A stretch of DNA of 64,000 nucleotides from Apostichopus japonicus (Eukaryota > Echinodermata > Holothuroidea > Aspidochirotida > Stichopodidae): assembly GCF_037975245.1 (NCBI RefSeq), contig NC_092579.1, positions 20,650,666 through 20,714,665 of the forward strand, given 5' to 3'. The notes beneath the pieces are model-generated. The model saw nothing but the letters and a program-made list of their open reading frames with translations, was not told where the DNA came from and did no database searches. The stretch's first letter is position 1. Each line of letters starts with the position of its first letter. A program made the position numbers and the translations under genes. Below, piece by piece: positions 49,690-61,623 of the stretch.

Positions 49690-51295
49690 GAAAAAACTAG
49701 AGCACCAATGGTGCAGAAGCTCATACCTTTTCGAGCTAAAAAATGTAGGGCCCACAAAACTTTATGGCCCACCAAATTTCAGGCCATTTTTCAGATTCCA
49801 CCAATTTTGGGCCCATGAGGCCAAACATTTTAGGTTCAAAGACAAATTTATACCCCTAGCTCAAAACAGCGATAACCCCCACCCCCTCCGTTAGCAGAAT
49901 CCTGGCCACACCACTGGCTATAATTCCTTTTTTCCCCCTTTAAATCCTATTTTACCCACTCTCTCAAACAATACCGCTGACCTACCCTATTAAACTTTCT
50001 CCCCTCTACCTGAGCAGACATAACTTCACAAGCATACCTTCCCAAAAATTTGGCTGGCTGCCTACATACCTCAGGCTCAAAGACTTCTAAGAATCGGCAA
50101 GTGCTGATTGGCTATAGGGCTCTCATGCTTACAGTTCAACAGTTAATAACAACTCCCAATCCTGCTTCCACTAACAGCCTCTGCAGAGCTTAACCACAAA
50201 TGTAAACAAACACTGCAGAGACTGGGAGACAAATTAAAGGAGCTGTGGCAAAAAGGTGAAGGGTCAAATTTTTTTAAACAATGGGGATTAATTGTAATTA
50301 ATTAACTTTTGACCAAAAATTATTAGGCTTCACCTTATTCATACACAATCCAACAATCATCAGTTCAACTTTGAATGTGATCCATCAAAATCTTGAGGAG
50401 ATTGAGATATTTGAAAATATTACAAAGAATGACCCTGATGACCCCCTAAATGACATTTGACCTCAATTTTCCAAACACCCCTCGTAACCCCCATCCCGGG
50501 GAACGTTGTGACCAAGTTTCATTATAACTGGCCATACACTGTACGAACGGAAGCAATTTGAAAATATAAGACCGCGGCCCGGGCCACAATAGACCCCTAG
50601 TTGATCTTTGATCTCAAATTCATGAACACCCTGAAGGTAAAAATTCCATAGTACTATCGTGACAAACCCTCAACATTGTACCATGGAATCTGTAGGAGAA
50701 GAAGCATTTTGCGCATTTCCACAAAATGGCCCATTATGGCCCACAAGTGACCTTTGACCCCAAATTTCGGCCCATCTCTGATGGCCCTATACCCAATGGT
50801 CCTTGTGTCCAAGTTTCATGAAATTCCATTAAACACTGTGCGAGTGGGAGCGGTTTTACCAATTGTTCACGGATAGAGTGATCAAGGGCGTAGGAACCGG
50901 GGGCTGGGGGCGCCAGCCCCCCAGTGAAAAATATGGGGGGCGGAAGTATCATTCCGCCCCCCGCTCAGCAAGTCAGAAAACCCCTTTTTCATTTCAGAAA
51001 AATCAGAAAAAAATTTCATTTGGAGCACCAAATTGCATCTAAGGCCAGGTGAAAATGCAAAATTAATTACAAAATGGAGTGGGTGTTGAAGTGTGCTATA
51101 TTGCACCAAATTGCATCTGAGGCCACCTGGAAATGCAAAAAAAATCCAAAGGGGAGGGGACACCCCCTCCCCGTAGACCCCTCCCCCAGGCCGGCCATCA
51201 GTCTTCAGCCCCCCACTCAAAAGTACCTTCCTACACCACTGAGAGTGATAGATGCCGCACTGTAACAATAGATCACACCAGCATGCTGGTATGAG
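49690..51295. mobile_element. compound insertion in right duplicate
   Basis: This stretch is absent from the left duplicate at the corresponding point. Its edges carry AGCTCATACC and GGTATGAGCT, an inverted pair, and AAAAAC flanks both sides, which could be a short target duplication. Inside are repeats with TGACCTTTGACCCC and CCAAGTTTCAT and the hAT MITE at 50883-51241. Near 49905 is CACACCACTGG, reading CCAGTGGTGTGGCCAGG on minus, like another hAT end. No protein-coding content. Confidence 0.65.
50883..51241 (-). mobile_element. hAT-type MITE, second copy
   Basis: A 359-bp element in the opposite orientation to the copy at 39432-39798. It is flanked by direct AGAGTGAT at 50875-50882 and 51242-51249. 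The ends read CAAGGGCGTAGGAA and, reversed, CAGTGGTGTAGGAA. It is nested within the larger insertion. Confidence 0.88.
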
Positions 51296-53431
51296 CTAAA
51301 AACAGTAAAGATCGTTTTTAAGCTTGGCTTTGTTGTACAAATGAAGATTACATCTCATATCCAAAGGAAAATAATAAAAAATTTCAACATGCAGTAATAT
51401 TTGGAAAACAAAATACCCTTTGAAATGTTTGTTTCCTTCTTTCTTTTATTACAAAATACCAGGTTTCACAAAAGCCCATTCATTCTTCATCCATTCAACA
51501 AGGTTAATTGTTTTATTGCCCTACACTATACCCTACACTACATTACTAAAACAAACCACATTCCATACAGAATACCAGATGCTGTTATTGAAATAATCCA
51601 CATTTTCTTCCTTTTGTTAAACCTGCAAAATTCAAATAAAGACCTATATATGATCATTACGTTATTTTTGTTTTATTTTCGATACTATTAAAATTGCACT
51701 TACTATGGTACTCCTACAACTAGATTTAAAGTAGGTCTGAATCCAAAGCCAATAGTAAAAAAAGAAAAAGGAAAAAAAAAGCTATCCTTCAAATATGGAA
51801 ACAAAATGAAGCATGCCTGTGAAGTGTACATAACACGATGTGTTTATATGAGAGCAAATGCACACCTTACAGGCAGTTTCAAAGTGTTTCTTATTAACAT
51901 TAGAGAAAAGCAGTGTTTGCTCGTTTACTATGTTTAACATCTTTGGCAAACCAAATTAAAGCAATTCCAGATCATTTCCTATCTCCATGGATCGTACATG
52001 GCGTACTAGAAATTGGATGTGGCTAAGACTCATGGCAAAAAATGCTTGCGCAATATTTTCTTAGTGATTTTAGAGAATTATCACAAAAAAATAATTACAA
52101 ATGATAAATTAGCTAGGGGATTGTTTCTATTCTTATTTCCGTGTGTTGCTCCTGATAACGGCACATAAACAGAGCCTGCACGAGTAAATATTAGCTTCAT
52201 TGGTAACTGGAACTTTGCACTGTGGCTTGTAGAGAATTAATTCTAAACATGCCTCTCTCGTCCTGTGAAGAGAGTTTTGTTACAACATAACGCTAGTCTG
52301 ATAGTGCTTGATCCACGAGAATATTCAGAAATATTTCAGCAAAGCGATTTTCAATGTCTACTTTCACGACAGCAGTTCTAATGTGGTTTAAAAATCTTGG
52401 CTAGATTTTTGAAGTTCAAGAACTAAAATAAAAAAAAGTATGTATAAAAAGTGACGTTTGTGCTCCAATGTAATAAGATTACGAACGTGTGGCTTTCTCT
52501 CGATCGTGGAGGCAGTTTGTATATGTCAAAGAGCTGTAGTTATCATGATTACTATCACTGTGACCTGGCCTCGAAACAGAAACAAAAGACAAACTTTCTC
52601 TTCACAACATGCATGATCTTAACAAAAAAGCAAACATTCAGATAGGTTTTAAAAAAAAATACAAATGAGAATAACATTTCAGGGAATACTAAAAAACTGA
52701 ACCGACACGTGGTCCGGTTACAAAACCAGGGCATGCAAGAAGGAGAGAAGGAGCCTTTATGTGCGCCATTCTCATACATATCTACACAAAATACCAACCG
52801 AGGAAAGTGATACGACTTTAATGCTTAAAATCTGTTCCGACAAATACATGATATTATGTACTATACAAAAAAGTTACATTATGCGACTGGAGTAAATAGA
52901 CCGTGTACGCTCTGCGATCCTGTTAGCCTAAAATTTAAGAGAAAAGTGAGGGCAACAGAAAAAAGAGAGGGAGAAAACTTGCCAATGGAACATAATGCTG
53001 ATCCAGTCTAGAATTAATTTTACTATTTAACAACAACCCAATAAACTTATATAATGGAAGCCATAAAAAAAAATGAAAAAAAAACAAAAAAAATCTGGAC
53101 ATTTTTATACCGTTGACCTCTGCCCTGACTACTTCCTGTCGCCGTGGACAATCGAGAGAAGCTTCTCGCATCACTAAGTAGGCATATACTTGACTTACAT
53201 GTAACTGTTATAATGCGTCTAAAACATAGTACTTACAAATAGAGAAAAAAAATATAAAAAATCGTAATAACAAGAGGGGAGGGAGGATTATTGTGATCAG
53301 TACTTGGGAGATATGCATCTCACAGTTGAACTCTAACAGTACTGCTAACTAACGTTTTACAACCAACTTCCACACAAACAAACTGATGAAAAGAAATTTG
53401 ACTCGTCATTTTAAAAGTAGCGATTCTTCCT

Positions 53432-53649
53432 CTACCTCTCCGCCTTTTTGTCCTTCTTCTTCTTTGACAAGAATGATGGCATTCGGAACTTCTTCTTCTT
53501 CTTGGTCGGCGAGAAGGACGAGTCCTTCGAGGGGGAACCTTCCACGCTCTGACTGCCCTCAGGGGTGGGGGAGGGTGCCCTGTCATCGCTGTCTTCCTTC
53601 TCGCCGTTCACAATACTGACTGTGGTCGTTTCTACCGTCCCCGGTTGAT
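53432..53649 (-). CDS. ADD1: last coding exon of adducin
   Basis: On the minus strand, CAACTCTTTCAG precedes a 218-bp open exon that ends in TAG. It encodes an acidic, proline- and serine-rich stretch followed by KKKKKFRMPSFLSKKKK and a short basic end. That is the MARCKS-related domain at the C-terminus of adducins (vertebrate KKKKKFRTPSFLKK). In known adducins this tail binds calmodulin, caps and bundles actin and recruits spectrin at the membrane skeleton, and its serine is a protein kinase C site; the serine is kept here. The exon needs a 1-base split codon from the previous exon, which is provided directly by 54825-54929 (CAG-G) but not by the damaged exon at 54132-54196. Confidence 0.88.
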
Positions 53650-53825
53650 CTGAAAGAGTTGTAAAGAGAGAGAGAGGATGGAAAACTGCGATCGTACAAG
53701 AGAGAGACATTGGCGAGATCATAATTAAATTCTACCATGACTGTATCAAACCCAACAGAAACGCACCTATTAATGCATGTGGTGTATTGAGTAGGCCATA
53801 GTATGGTCTCTCATGGATTTAGAAA

Positions 53826-53827
<2 letters not shown>

Positions 53828-53856
<29 letters not shown>

Positions 53857-53866
53857 CATACACTCA
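53828..53866. repeat. ACAT microsatellite
   Basis: About nine copies of ACAT in the adducin intron; a shorter run occurs at the homologous place in the left duplicate (48528-48560). Confidence 0.9.
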
Positions 53867-54131
53867 CACACACACATACTATAGCCAACTTATTTTAAGC
53901 GGGTTGTGCTGGGTTAAGGGAGAGGAAGCTGGAGAATACAGGACTAAAATGAATTGTAAGATCACAATCCACAGCTAGGTTATGTAGCCGTGTCTTGAAC
54001 AGGAGGAATGACAACAACCTTCCATCTCTCTCCACCAGCCGTAAGTGGTACGCTCTAGCAGACTATTACCTCCGAGTATGGACACAACTTGGTTGTAATT
54101 TTCTGTGTTCTGATCTTCTCTCCATCCTAAC

Positions 54132-54196
54132 TCTCCTCTTGGTTTCTTTAATTTCAGTCTCCTCGGCTTGCACGATCAGCTCAATCTTCTTCACAT
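54132..54196 (-). pseudogene. penultimate adducin exon with 1-bp loss
   Basis: CTCGCTACAG precedes DVKKIELIVQAEETEIKETK. The exon starts after one base of a codon, as required by 54825-54929. In the left duplicate the same exon is 66 bp and would keep frame; here it is 65 bp to the equivalent donor (GTTAGG), and inclusion would shift the last exon into an early stop. Either it is skipped, another donor is used, or the gene is dead. Confidence 0.6.
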
Positions 54197-54824
54197 CTGT
54201 AGCGAGGAAGAGGAGAGAAAAGTAGATCTATGAGTGAGAGATGATGATGATGTAATCCATCGACTGAGAGTGGGTCAACACCACCCTCCAGAGGTGTGAC
54301 GACAGACCATTCTATTTCAGCCTACGAGCAGGGTATAAGCTAGGGTTGATGGTGTAAGTAGGTAGCAGTGGTGGGGGGGGGGGGGGTTGGGATGATAGCC
54401 GAGTTTAACTGAATTGGAGTGGGAGGGTAGGAGCAGGATTTTAATGTGGTGGGATGGGGAGGGGGGTAGCATGATTTAAGCCAGAAATGGAACTGTTGAA
54501 GTGAGATTCAAATCTGTCTTGCGGAGGAGGAAACATAAGATGGGTTTTCTCACTCTCCTTGAAGAGTGAAACAGACTTATACTGATAACATCTAAAGTAG
54601 GGTGTAAATCTGTCTTTCATGGCAATTCCCTTTCCTTGGGAGGGGTAGGGGAAGGGAGTGGGGGACAAGGGCTGAAAGGTCATAGACCCACGCCGTGTCA
54701 GTGAGCCCTCATATCAGACCAATATGCCCACCCCCTGGACCCCCCCACCCCACCCACCAAAAAAAGAAAATGGCCGGATAAAAAAAAAATTATCTACAGG
54801 ACTTGTAAAATGAGATGAACAAAC

Positions 54825-54929
54825 CTTGACCAGTTTTGTCCGCAAATTCTTTCTTATAATCAAGGATTTCTCTCTTTGACATCGACGTAAATGGATTGGG
54901 AGCGTAGGCCGTAGTCGACTTGGCATAGA
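54825..54929 (-). CDS. ADD1: adducin exon, PNPF segment
   Basis: A 105-bp minus-strand exon whose translation contains YAPNPFTSMSKREILDYKKE, matching the conserved GPNPFT..TDRELEEYR stretch just before the variable tail of vertebrate adducins. The donor CAAGGTTTGT leaves one base (G) that completes an Asp codon with either following exon. The acceptor (CGCCTAAG) is only moderate. No lesion here. Confidence 0.8.
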
Positions 54930-57056
54930 CTTAGGCGTTCGGGCAGATTGGCTGAGGAGGGCAAAATCAAGGAAGACGAGGTGTGAGCTGTTAATTCATA
55001 TTTATAAAATCCTCTGTTGTGTTTCTCTCGTCCCTCTTTTGACCAAGACAAGAATCAGCAGAGGATGAAACCATTCATCACATTTGTCAGTTTAATTTTC
55101 TCCATGTGTAATATAATATAATTCATACTTCTATGTTATATGTGTTTAATATAAAATTAACTCATACTTCTTCCATATATTTGGTATGAAAATATGACAT
55201 AAAATATTGCAGAAAGATTTTCAAATATACATCCCTCTCTCAGGATGGAAAGCAGAAATGTGATAGTGTTATTTTTGATATAATGTACATGCAGAGGTTC
55301 ATCATAATATAATTATGGATAAATGCATTATACGTTTAATAATTCCTATCAACTTTACATTTGCATATATGTTCAAGCTTCACTGAGATGACAGCAAAGA
55401 GCAATAAAAAGTAAGACGCGTAACTCTTGACAGGAGGAACTCTAAACAGGTAAATTTGTCAACAACAGGTTGGAAGAAAGACAGGACCCAGTGACAAAAG
55501 CTTGTAACGGTTTATCCAAACCCAGGAAGGAAGTAATCATTGACCGTCACAAAATTTTGTTGAAAACTGATTGGTTAATGTTTTTCTATAAATATTGAAG
55601 ACTTAAAAAAAGAAATTATCCTGCATTTAAAATCGTCTGATCACCGATTTGAACATCTGAGCACCACACTAGTATTGTTAGCATTATTTTGCTGTTAGCG
55701 CGTAAAGGAAAAGCATTTTACAGCACGTGGGTTGTGTTTTCGTCTTTTTAGCTTTGGTATACACTTTTTAATAGGCCAAAGACAGAGAGCATAAAAGCCA
55801 AGGAATAGAGATTTTGTTGAGGGTATTCAAACCACATTTCCTACTGGCAGTCAAACCTGCAATCAGTAGAGCGACTGGTAGCAATTTACTACTTGTTTAA
55901 ATAACCTGTATCTGGTAAAGTATCTACTGGATAGTTCCCTAAAAACACTTTGATGAGTTTTACTTCAGCGCCATCGAAGTGGGTGCAATTAGCCCGTAAA
56001 TATGTGATGCTTGGCATGGCAAAACATGGATGGGGCAGACATTGAGACTTTAGTATTTAGAGAGGACAGAAACAAACAAACAAGCAGAGACTTAAAGTAG
56101 ACTCCAGATGTCGTTTTATCACTGAATGGAGAATCGGTTGAGAGAGAATGTCAGAGACGAAGACTGAATTGAAAGCTAAAAGATCACTCAATTTTGTGAA
56201 GTAGCATTTATTTCCATACGAAACCCTTGGTGTATTTCTCCCCCTCCAACCCACGACCAAAGAGGTGCAACTTCACATGGCTAATAAGCCTGATCACCTC
56301 TGTCCCTTCTAATATATGCAAAGTAAAGTAAGACATCTTGATCATCTCTTACATTTGATTTGATCTTTCTGTGGTTTTAAGAATTTTGCATATATTTGAA
56401 ATATTCATAGTGGCATTTAACCCCCCCCCCCCCCACTTCACCACTTCCCCACACCCTCCACCACCAAGAAAAATGAAAATGGATGAAGTAAACAAGGTGA
56501 AAGAGTTTCTACTGGGTGTTACGAAAACGATTGACGTTACACATAACGAATGACAATATGTTGTACACATAAAAAATTGCGTTGACTAAAACAAATGACA
56601 GTGAATGACAGCACAGACATTTGCTTCAACCGGATATCACAGTTCAGTTCAGACTTCGTGGGTATATTAAAGCCACGCAAACCGAGTGGACGCAAAGTGC
56701 GTGGCTTACAGAGGCTAGTAAAGTACGGACAAGATACAAACGCACCTTATAGTAAGCGAAATTTTAAGTCTGATTTAAGAAAGTAAATTTAACGTCATTT
56801 TTCCGATATTAATTGTTAGAAACTAACAATACTATAATCTTGAAACGGCTTCAGTTATCTTTCTATATAAATCTACAGAGGTAAATGTCAAAAGCACAGC
56901 ACTCAAGCGCATTCTCACACAAAAACTTTCCCTGTGGTTTCTATCCCTAAATTACACCAAAACCCTGCAACCACGAAACATGCGATTTTCATCAAATCAT
57001 TTTTGCCCATTTACTCCACTGTGTTAATCATTCTATCTCTTCTCACCACTGTCCTT
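54930..57056. other. non-coding region
   Basis: Probably the intron between adducin exons. Contains a C-run at 56421-56434. No other exon seen. Confidence 0.4.
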
Positions 57057-57119
57057 TGTTGTCATTCGTTGTCATTCGCTGTCATTCGCTGTCATTCGCT
57101 GTCATTCGCTGTCATTCGC
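57057..57119. repeat. 11-bp tandem repeat
   Basis: Five to six copies of TGTCATTCGCT with two more partial copies at about 57150-57178. Confidence 0.9.
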
Positions 57120-57963
57120 AAATGATAATTAACCCTGTAAAAAGTCAATTGTCATTCGGTCATTCGCTGTCATTCGTTTTAGTTTGTCCCCTTCTACTGA
57201 TGTTTGTCCTAATAATGTCCTCATAGATAATACGGAAACCTCAAGTCTGCAATATATATCCACCGTGACAAAATGATGATATTTCGGTTGCTATTATTTC
57301 CCAAGATGCGCTTTTGTTTTGCTTTTGCTATTCAATTTATTTCCTATACCTGTTGGCCCGGTTCCATACCGTCACGAGAATCCGACAGCGGCGCATCCTG
57401 GATGACCGAGTGGGGAAGGAAAACCAAAACTTGCAACAACATCAACGACAACGACAGAGTAAATACAGACTTGTGACACGTTGTGACAATGTCACAGCAA
57501 AATCACATCATTGTAGCATTTCTTTGCTGAACAGCCAAAAAAAATGCCCAAAAGATGGCTGAATTAAGAAAGGAAACAGTTTCTCATTTCTCCCCTCGCT
57601 TCGGTCGAGGCAACATCGCAGTTTGGAAAGAAAGTCAAGCAATTTTGGGGGATCTTGTTTAAGGGGATTGAAGAAAGACAGGGCTTAAAGGTGACATGCA
57701 CTACTGTAATTTAACTAAAAGTGGAGCTACTGTATATTCCAAGCAGGCAATTTAGATTAAAGGAGCACTTTCCCCCCCCCCATTATTTTTTTTTAACTGT
57801 TTGTTAGCCAAACAATAAAGCTAAAAACAGTAAAAACATGGTAAAGACAAACGCTAACAGCTAAACTGGACATAGTTGGAGGTTAAAACTTCCTCTTTGT
57901 GTAATTTCTATCATTTGAACATCGATTATGTTCGTATTTGATATGGTATACATTGTTTGGTTT

Positions 57964-58788
57964 TTAAAGCAGCATTTTGCGTTGGGTCGCTTTTTTCCAC
58001 CTTTTTAACATGTGCATCGATTTTTTTAGATGTATCAATCATAAAACAGCAAACTAAGATACCATCCAAGTTTCACCCTGCCAAGAGCGTTAATTAGCGA
58101 GTAATTAACGATTTATGTCGATAACGAGTAAAAGTGTCCTCGACAAAGTTTTCATATCTCCAAATCCACTAGTTTGAATTCCACCAATCAGTGAATAGTA
58201 TGTTTATTCATGAGCATTTTGCGTTTGATCGCCGTTTTCTACTTTTTTGACATGTCCATCGAGTTTTTTACATGCATCAAATCACAAAACAGCAAATTAA
58301 GATATTATCCAAGTTTTTCCCTGCCAAAAACGTTAATTGGCGAGTATTCCACATGTATACAAAACTAATAGCATTCAGTTCCCAAACCCACTAGTTTGAA
58401 TTCAACCAATCAGAGATGCAGGTTTAGTTATGAGCCGTTGCTAAAAATAGATTCAAGACTTTGCCTTGGTACAACCAAGGAGTTGTTATGCAACTCCCTG
58501 GTACAACTGCCATATAGACTGTACACAAATCAAGCGTGGTATTATATTACGTATCTGTCAATGACGTTCGTAGTGTTTAAATATTCATATTATGGGCGAG
58601 GTTTATTGGGTTCCAAACGGAAAATATCTTGGAGAACAACAAAGTTGAAAGTTGCAATTTTTTCGACTTTTATGCCACCATTTGAAGTGAAATATAAATA
58701 GATAAGCTAGTTATGTATGTCGTTATGGCATAGTGGAGTCAGTGAGGTTGAGAAAAATCATAGGAAAGGACGCAAAATGCTGCTTTAA
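57964..58788. mobile_element. TTAA-flanked MITE, 825 bp
   Basis: Starts TTAAAGCAGCATTTTGCGT at 57964 and ends ACGCAAAATGCTGCTTTAA at 58788, a perfect 19-bp inverted end including the TTAA. The interior holds two diverged direct units (57968-58150 and 58205-58400) each with AGCATTTTGCGTT, a GATCG/GGTCGC step, CAAAACAGCAAA and AAGATA.TATCCAAGTTT. No transposase. TTAA flanks point to piggyBac- or Kolobok-like mobilisation. Its ends differ from those of 24608-26127, so it is a separate family. Confidence 0.85.
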
Positions 58789-59882
58789 TTGAGACTTTTC
58801 AAGCTGAATGCTACTTTATATGAACAATAAACATACAGTCTGGCAGGATCAGAACCGATGTTTTCAGAAAATCTGGCAAATCTAAAATAATATTCTTTGA
58901 GAATCTCCTGGGTATCAGTTCTCTAAACTATAGTTTCATTATGAAATTATCTTCTTGTATTTTTTTTTTTTCTGATGTTCAGCAAAGATACACACATTAC
59001 CATAAAAACATATTTTCATGCAAAATGAGGGTGAAAGTGAAGCTTACAAAAACAAAATCACTTTAAAATAATTTCAAAACAAAACACTCAATTGAAAAGA
59101 AAAGAAAAGCTGCAGGCAAGTCTTTCAAACATTTGAGTTTAGTCAAACCAATCCGAAAACAACTGCAATTTGGGGGTGGGGATAGGTGGGGGGTAAAGGT
59201 TGGGTAGAACAGCATTGATCAAACCGAGTTCACCAACAAAAGTAAAGCAAAGCATTGATTTATGGAAACTCACATAAAAGGTGACATGATTTCTACACTT
59301 TAAACCAATCACTTTGTGTAATCATTAATGAAGAATATCAAAACAAGCCATAACTGAAAGATATTTGTTTCCGAGTAAGCTGGCTTTAGTTAGTTGAGAT
59401 TGATCAATTAATTCGAACTTATCAATGGACGTTTGTTCAACCTATTAATTTTAACATGAAGTGCAACTCCAGTGGCATGTCCAAGTACTAGCTTCAGTGT
59501 CAATTTACCCACACATTTTACTGGGTGGAGTGGGGGGAGGAGGGGGGAGTGGCTTATTTCTCAACTTTTCCCCGTAGCACATGTACTTTCTTGAGGTACA
59601 TTCACTAATATTTCCTACATAGAACCTAACATTTGCTAAATAAATAGCAAACAAGCAAAGGATGACTAACCTCTGATAAGTCCATCTGTAGGACATTTTA
59701 GATTTAGATTTTTTTGCTTCTGAAGTGCTAAAATCAAAATATTTTCATCACCTTGGCAAGAGCCTCTTCAATGTCTTGAATTGACAAATTCCCCAAATTG
59801 CCCAAAATTAAGGAATCTTTTCCGGGTGATTCTGTCAAACAGATGATGTGCCTACCACCAATTACATGTCACTACTACTCAC
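58789..59882. other. non-coding region
   Basis: AT-rich, probably intronic or intergenic. Nothing recognised. Confidence 0.4.
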
Positions 59883-60148
59883 GTGTATCTTTGTCTTGTA
59901 GCCCTCGTCTTCCCCTTCCTCTCCCCAGTTAGCGTACTATTGGGCTACCTCCACCTTGGAGTATATGTTTGGCGTGTTCAGCCATTTCGTCTTCTCGCCG
60001 GCCTGCCTCCTGTTCAACATCTTGATCGGTAACTCATATTTGCTCTTCTCAAATTCGTTGTCGTAGATGTAGGGTAGGCGAGGTCGCTCTTGGGCTTCAA
60101 TTCATGTCTCACAAATGGCTGGCGGTACACGTAGCCTGTTCTGTAACC
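59883..60148 (-). pseudogene. adducin exon with frameshift and stop
   Basis: The acceptor TTGTGACAG precedes GYRTGYVYRQPFVRHELKPK, matching the adducin neck region (vertebrate GYRTGYIYRYP). One base is then missing, after which the frame continues as YIYDNEFEKSKYELP and KTKWLNTPNIYSKVEVAQ, matching the adducin KTKWLN segment, followed by an in-frame TAG and a further readable YANWGEEGEDEGYKTKIH up to a GTGAGT donor. With the missing base restored in count only, the exon would be 267 bp, 89 codons. The two lesions suggest a pseudogene, unless they are sequence errors. The exon normally coding for the FVPL..MRNKIREQN segment was not found between here and 54929. Confidence 0.78.
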
Positions 60149-60562
60149 CTGTCACAAATTAGAAAAGTTCCTGCGATCAAATTTTTGTGCTGGGTGCAGA
60201 TCTAAGTCACTCTTACATCTTACATCAGCAGCACAGCATTCCTCCATTTTTGTCTTCTTTGCGGTTTTACTCATGAAATGATTACATATCAAGTCTTCCA
60301 AAAGTATCTCTTTGAAAATCTCACACATTCACTGTCTTTGGTGCATTCAGGACCAAACTAATTGGAACATTCCGTTCCGTTTCTATGCCATTTTCATGAT
60401 ATAAGGCACAATTTTGGATGCAGGTGATCTTGAAAACATTTTCAAAATGGGTGGGGTGTGCGACAGATCACTTGTAGGGAGCTTCATGAAGTTCCCCCAA
60501 ACCTATAAAGTATCGATTGTGTTCAATAACGTATGAAACCATTGTGATTATTAAGTCAATAC

Positions 60563-60600
<38 letters not shown>

Positions 60601-61623
60601 CATATATATTTATATTGAACCTAATGGAGTATCAAGCTGTAACAATTAGAGTTTTCAAGTACGACACAAATCAAGTCGAATGGTGTATCCAACCATCCTG
60701 ATAGGTCACAGCTGTTTACTTTGACTGAATGAAGCTACCTGCTTATCCACACTGACTTCACACAACTCACTTCTCACTGAATTATCTCACGTAATAAAGC
60801 GCATTCGCTTGGTACGCATATGATTGAAAAGCTCATAGGTTAACTAGCAACGCCATCGGTTGGCAATTAGCATAGTAAATTATTGCTAGGTCTGCCCAGA
60901 TCTTTATATGCAAAGTTGTGAAAGCTTTATCATCATGTTTAGACTGCATTGCAAAGTGCTACAGTGGAAATCATTCACATTGCCCAAAGCATTCATTTGT
61001 GTGCATTCCCATATATGCTGAATGCTGCTAAGGGTTCTCTGCTAATATCCCATACTGAGAGCAGGAAGCTAAACAAAATACTTGAGACACGCACCTGCAG
61101 CAAACATTATGGTCCAATCGTTTTGAGACTTCCACTCAAAAAGTAGAGGCAGTCAATCAAGGTGACCAATCCCAAACATACAGTAGTGTACCACATTTTC
61201 ATGCAACAGTCACTTCAGGGACCATAGGTCCATACATATCACAAATAATGTGCATGGAGAGTCCATATCCAGGAAGATAGAAGCTGCATTATTTAAAGGT
61301 GAGCTCAAATAGTCCATGTATCCAGACTCTGAAACAGATGCAAAGAAAACAGCAATGTGATAAATTACATAAGAGAGGCAGAGCATACAGAGAATAATGG
61401 CAATACATGTACAGGGATCAATATATAAAACTCTGGCTTTCTTATAATTGCTGTTTTGTTTGACTCTACAAACAACATATACATGGCATTCCCTATCAAA
61501 ACAATCAGTGTCCATTTCTTGCACAATTATGAAGTAGCACTTGGATTGGAAAAGGTTGAAAAAACAATAGTTTCAATAAATAGATTCCTAGACAAATGGC
61601 AATTAACCAGGTGAGCTAAAGTA
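60149..61623. other. non-coding region with TA repeat
   Basis: A (TA)n microsatellite lies at 60563-60616. Open frames at 60949-61146 and 61210-61524 (minus) do not resemble any family I know. The latter adjoins the integrase remnant and has a hydrophobic stretch, so it may be decayed retroelement sequence. Confidence 0.35.

Larger units (their letters stand above)
49664..54613. repeat. segmental tandem duplication, right copy with insertion
   Basis: Homology to the left copy begins at 49664, is interrupted by a foreign insert at about 49690-51295, resumes at AACAGTAAAGATCGTTTTTA and ends near 54613, where the two copies diverge after GGGTGTAAATCTG. It lies next to the upstream adducin exons and keeps an intact last exon, so it is probably the older position of the gene end. 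Confidence 0.85.

Noticed and set aside
57057-57178. CRISPR-like array
   Set aside because: The 11-bp units are contiguous without unique spacers and the DNA is animal nuclear; it is a simple tandem repeat.
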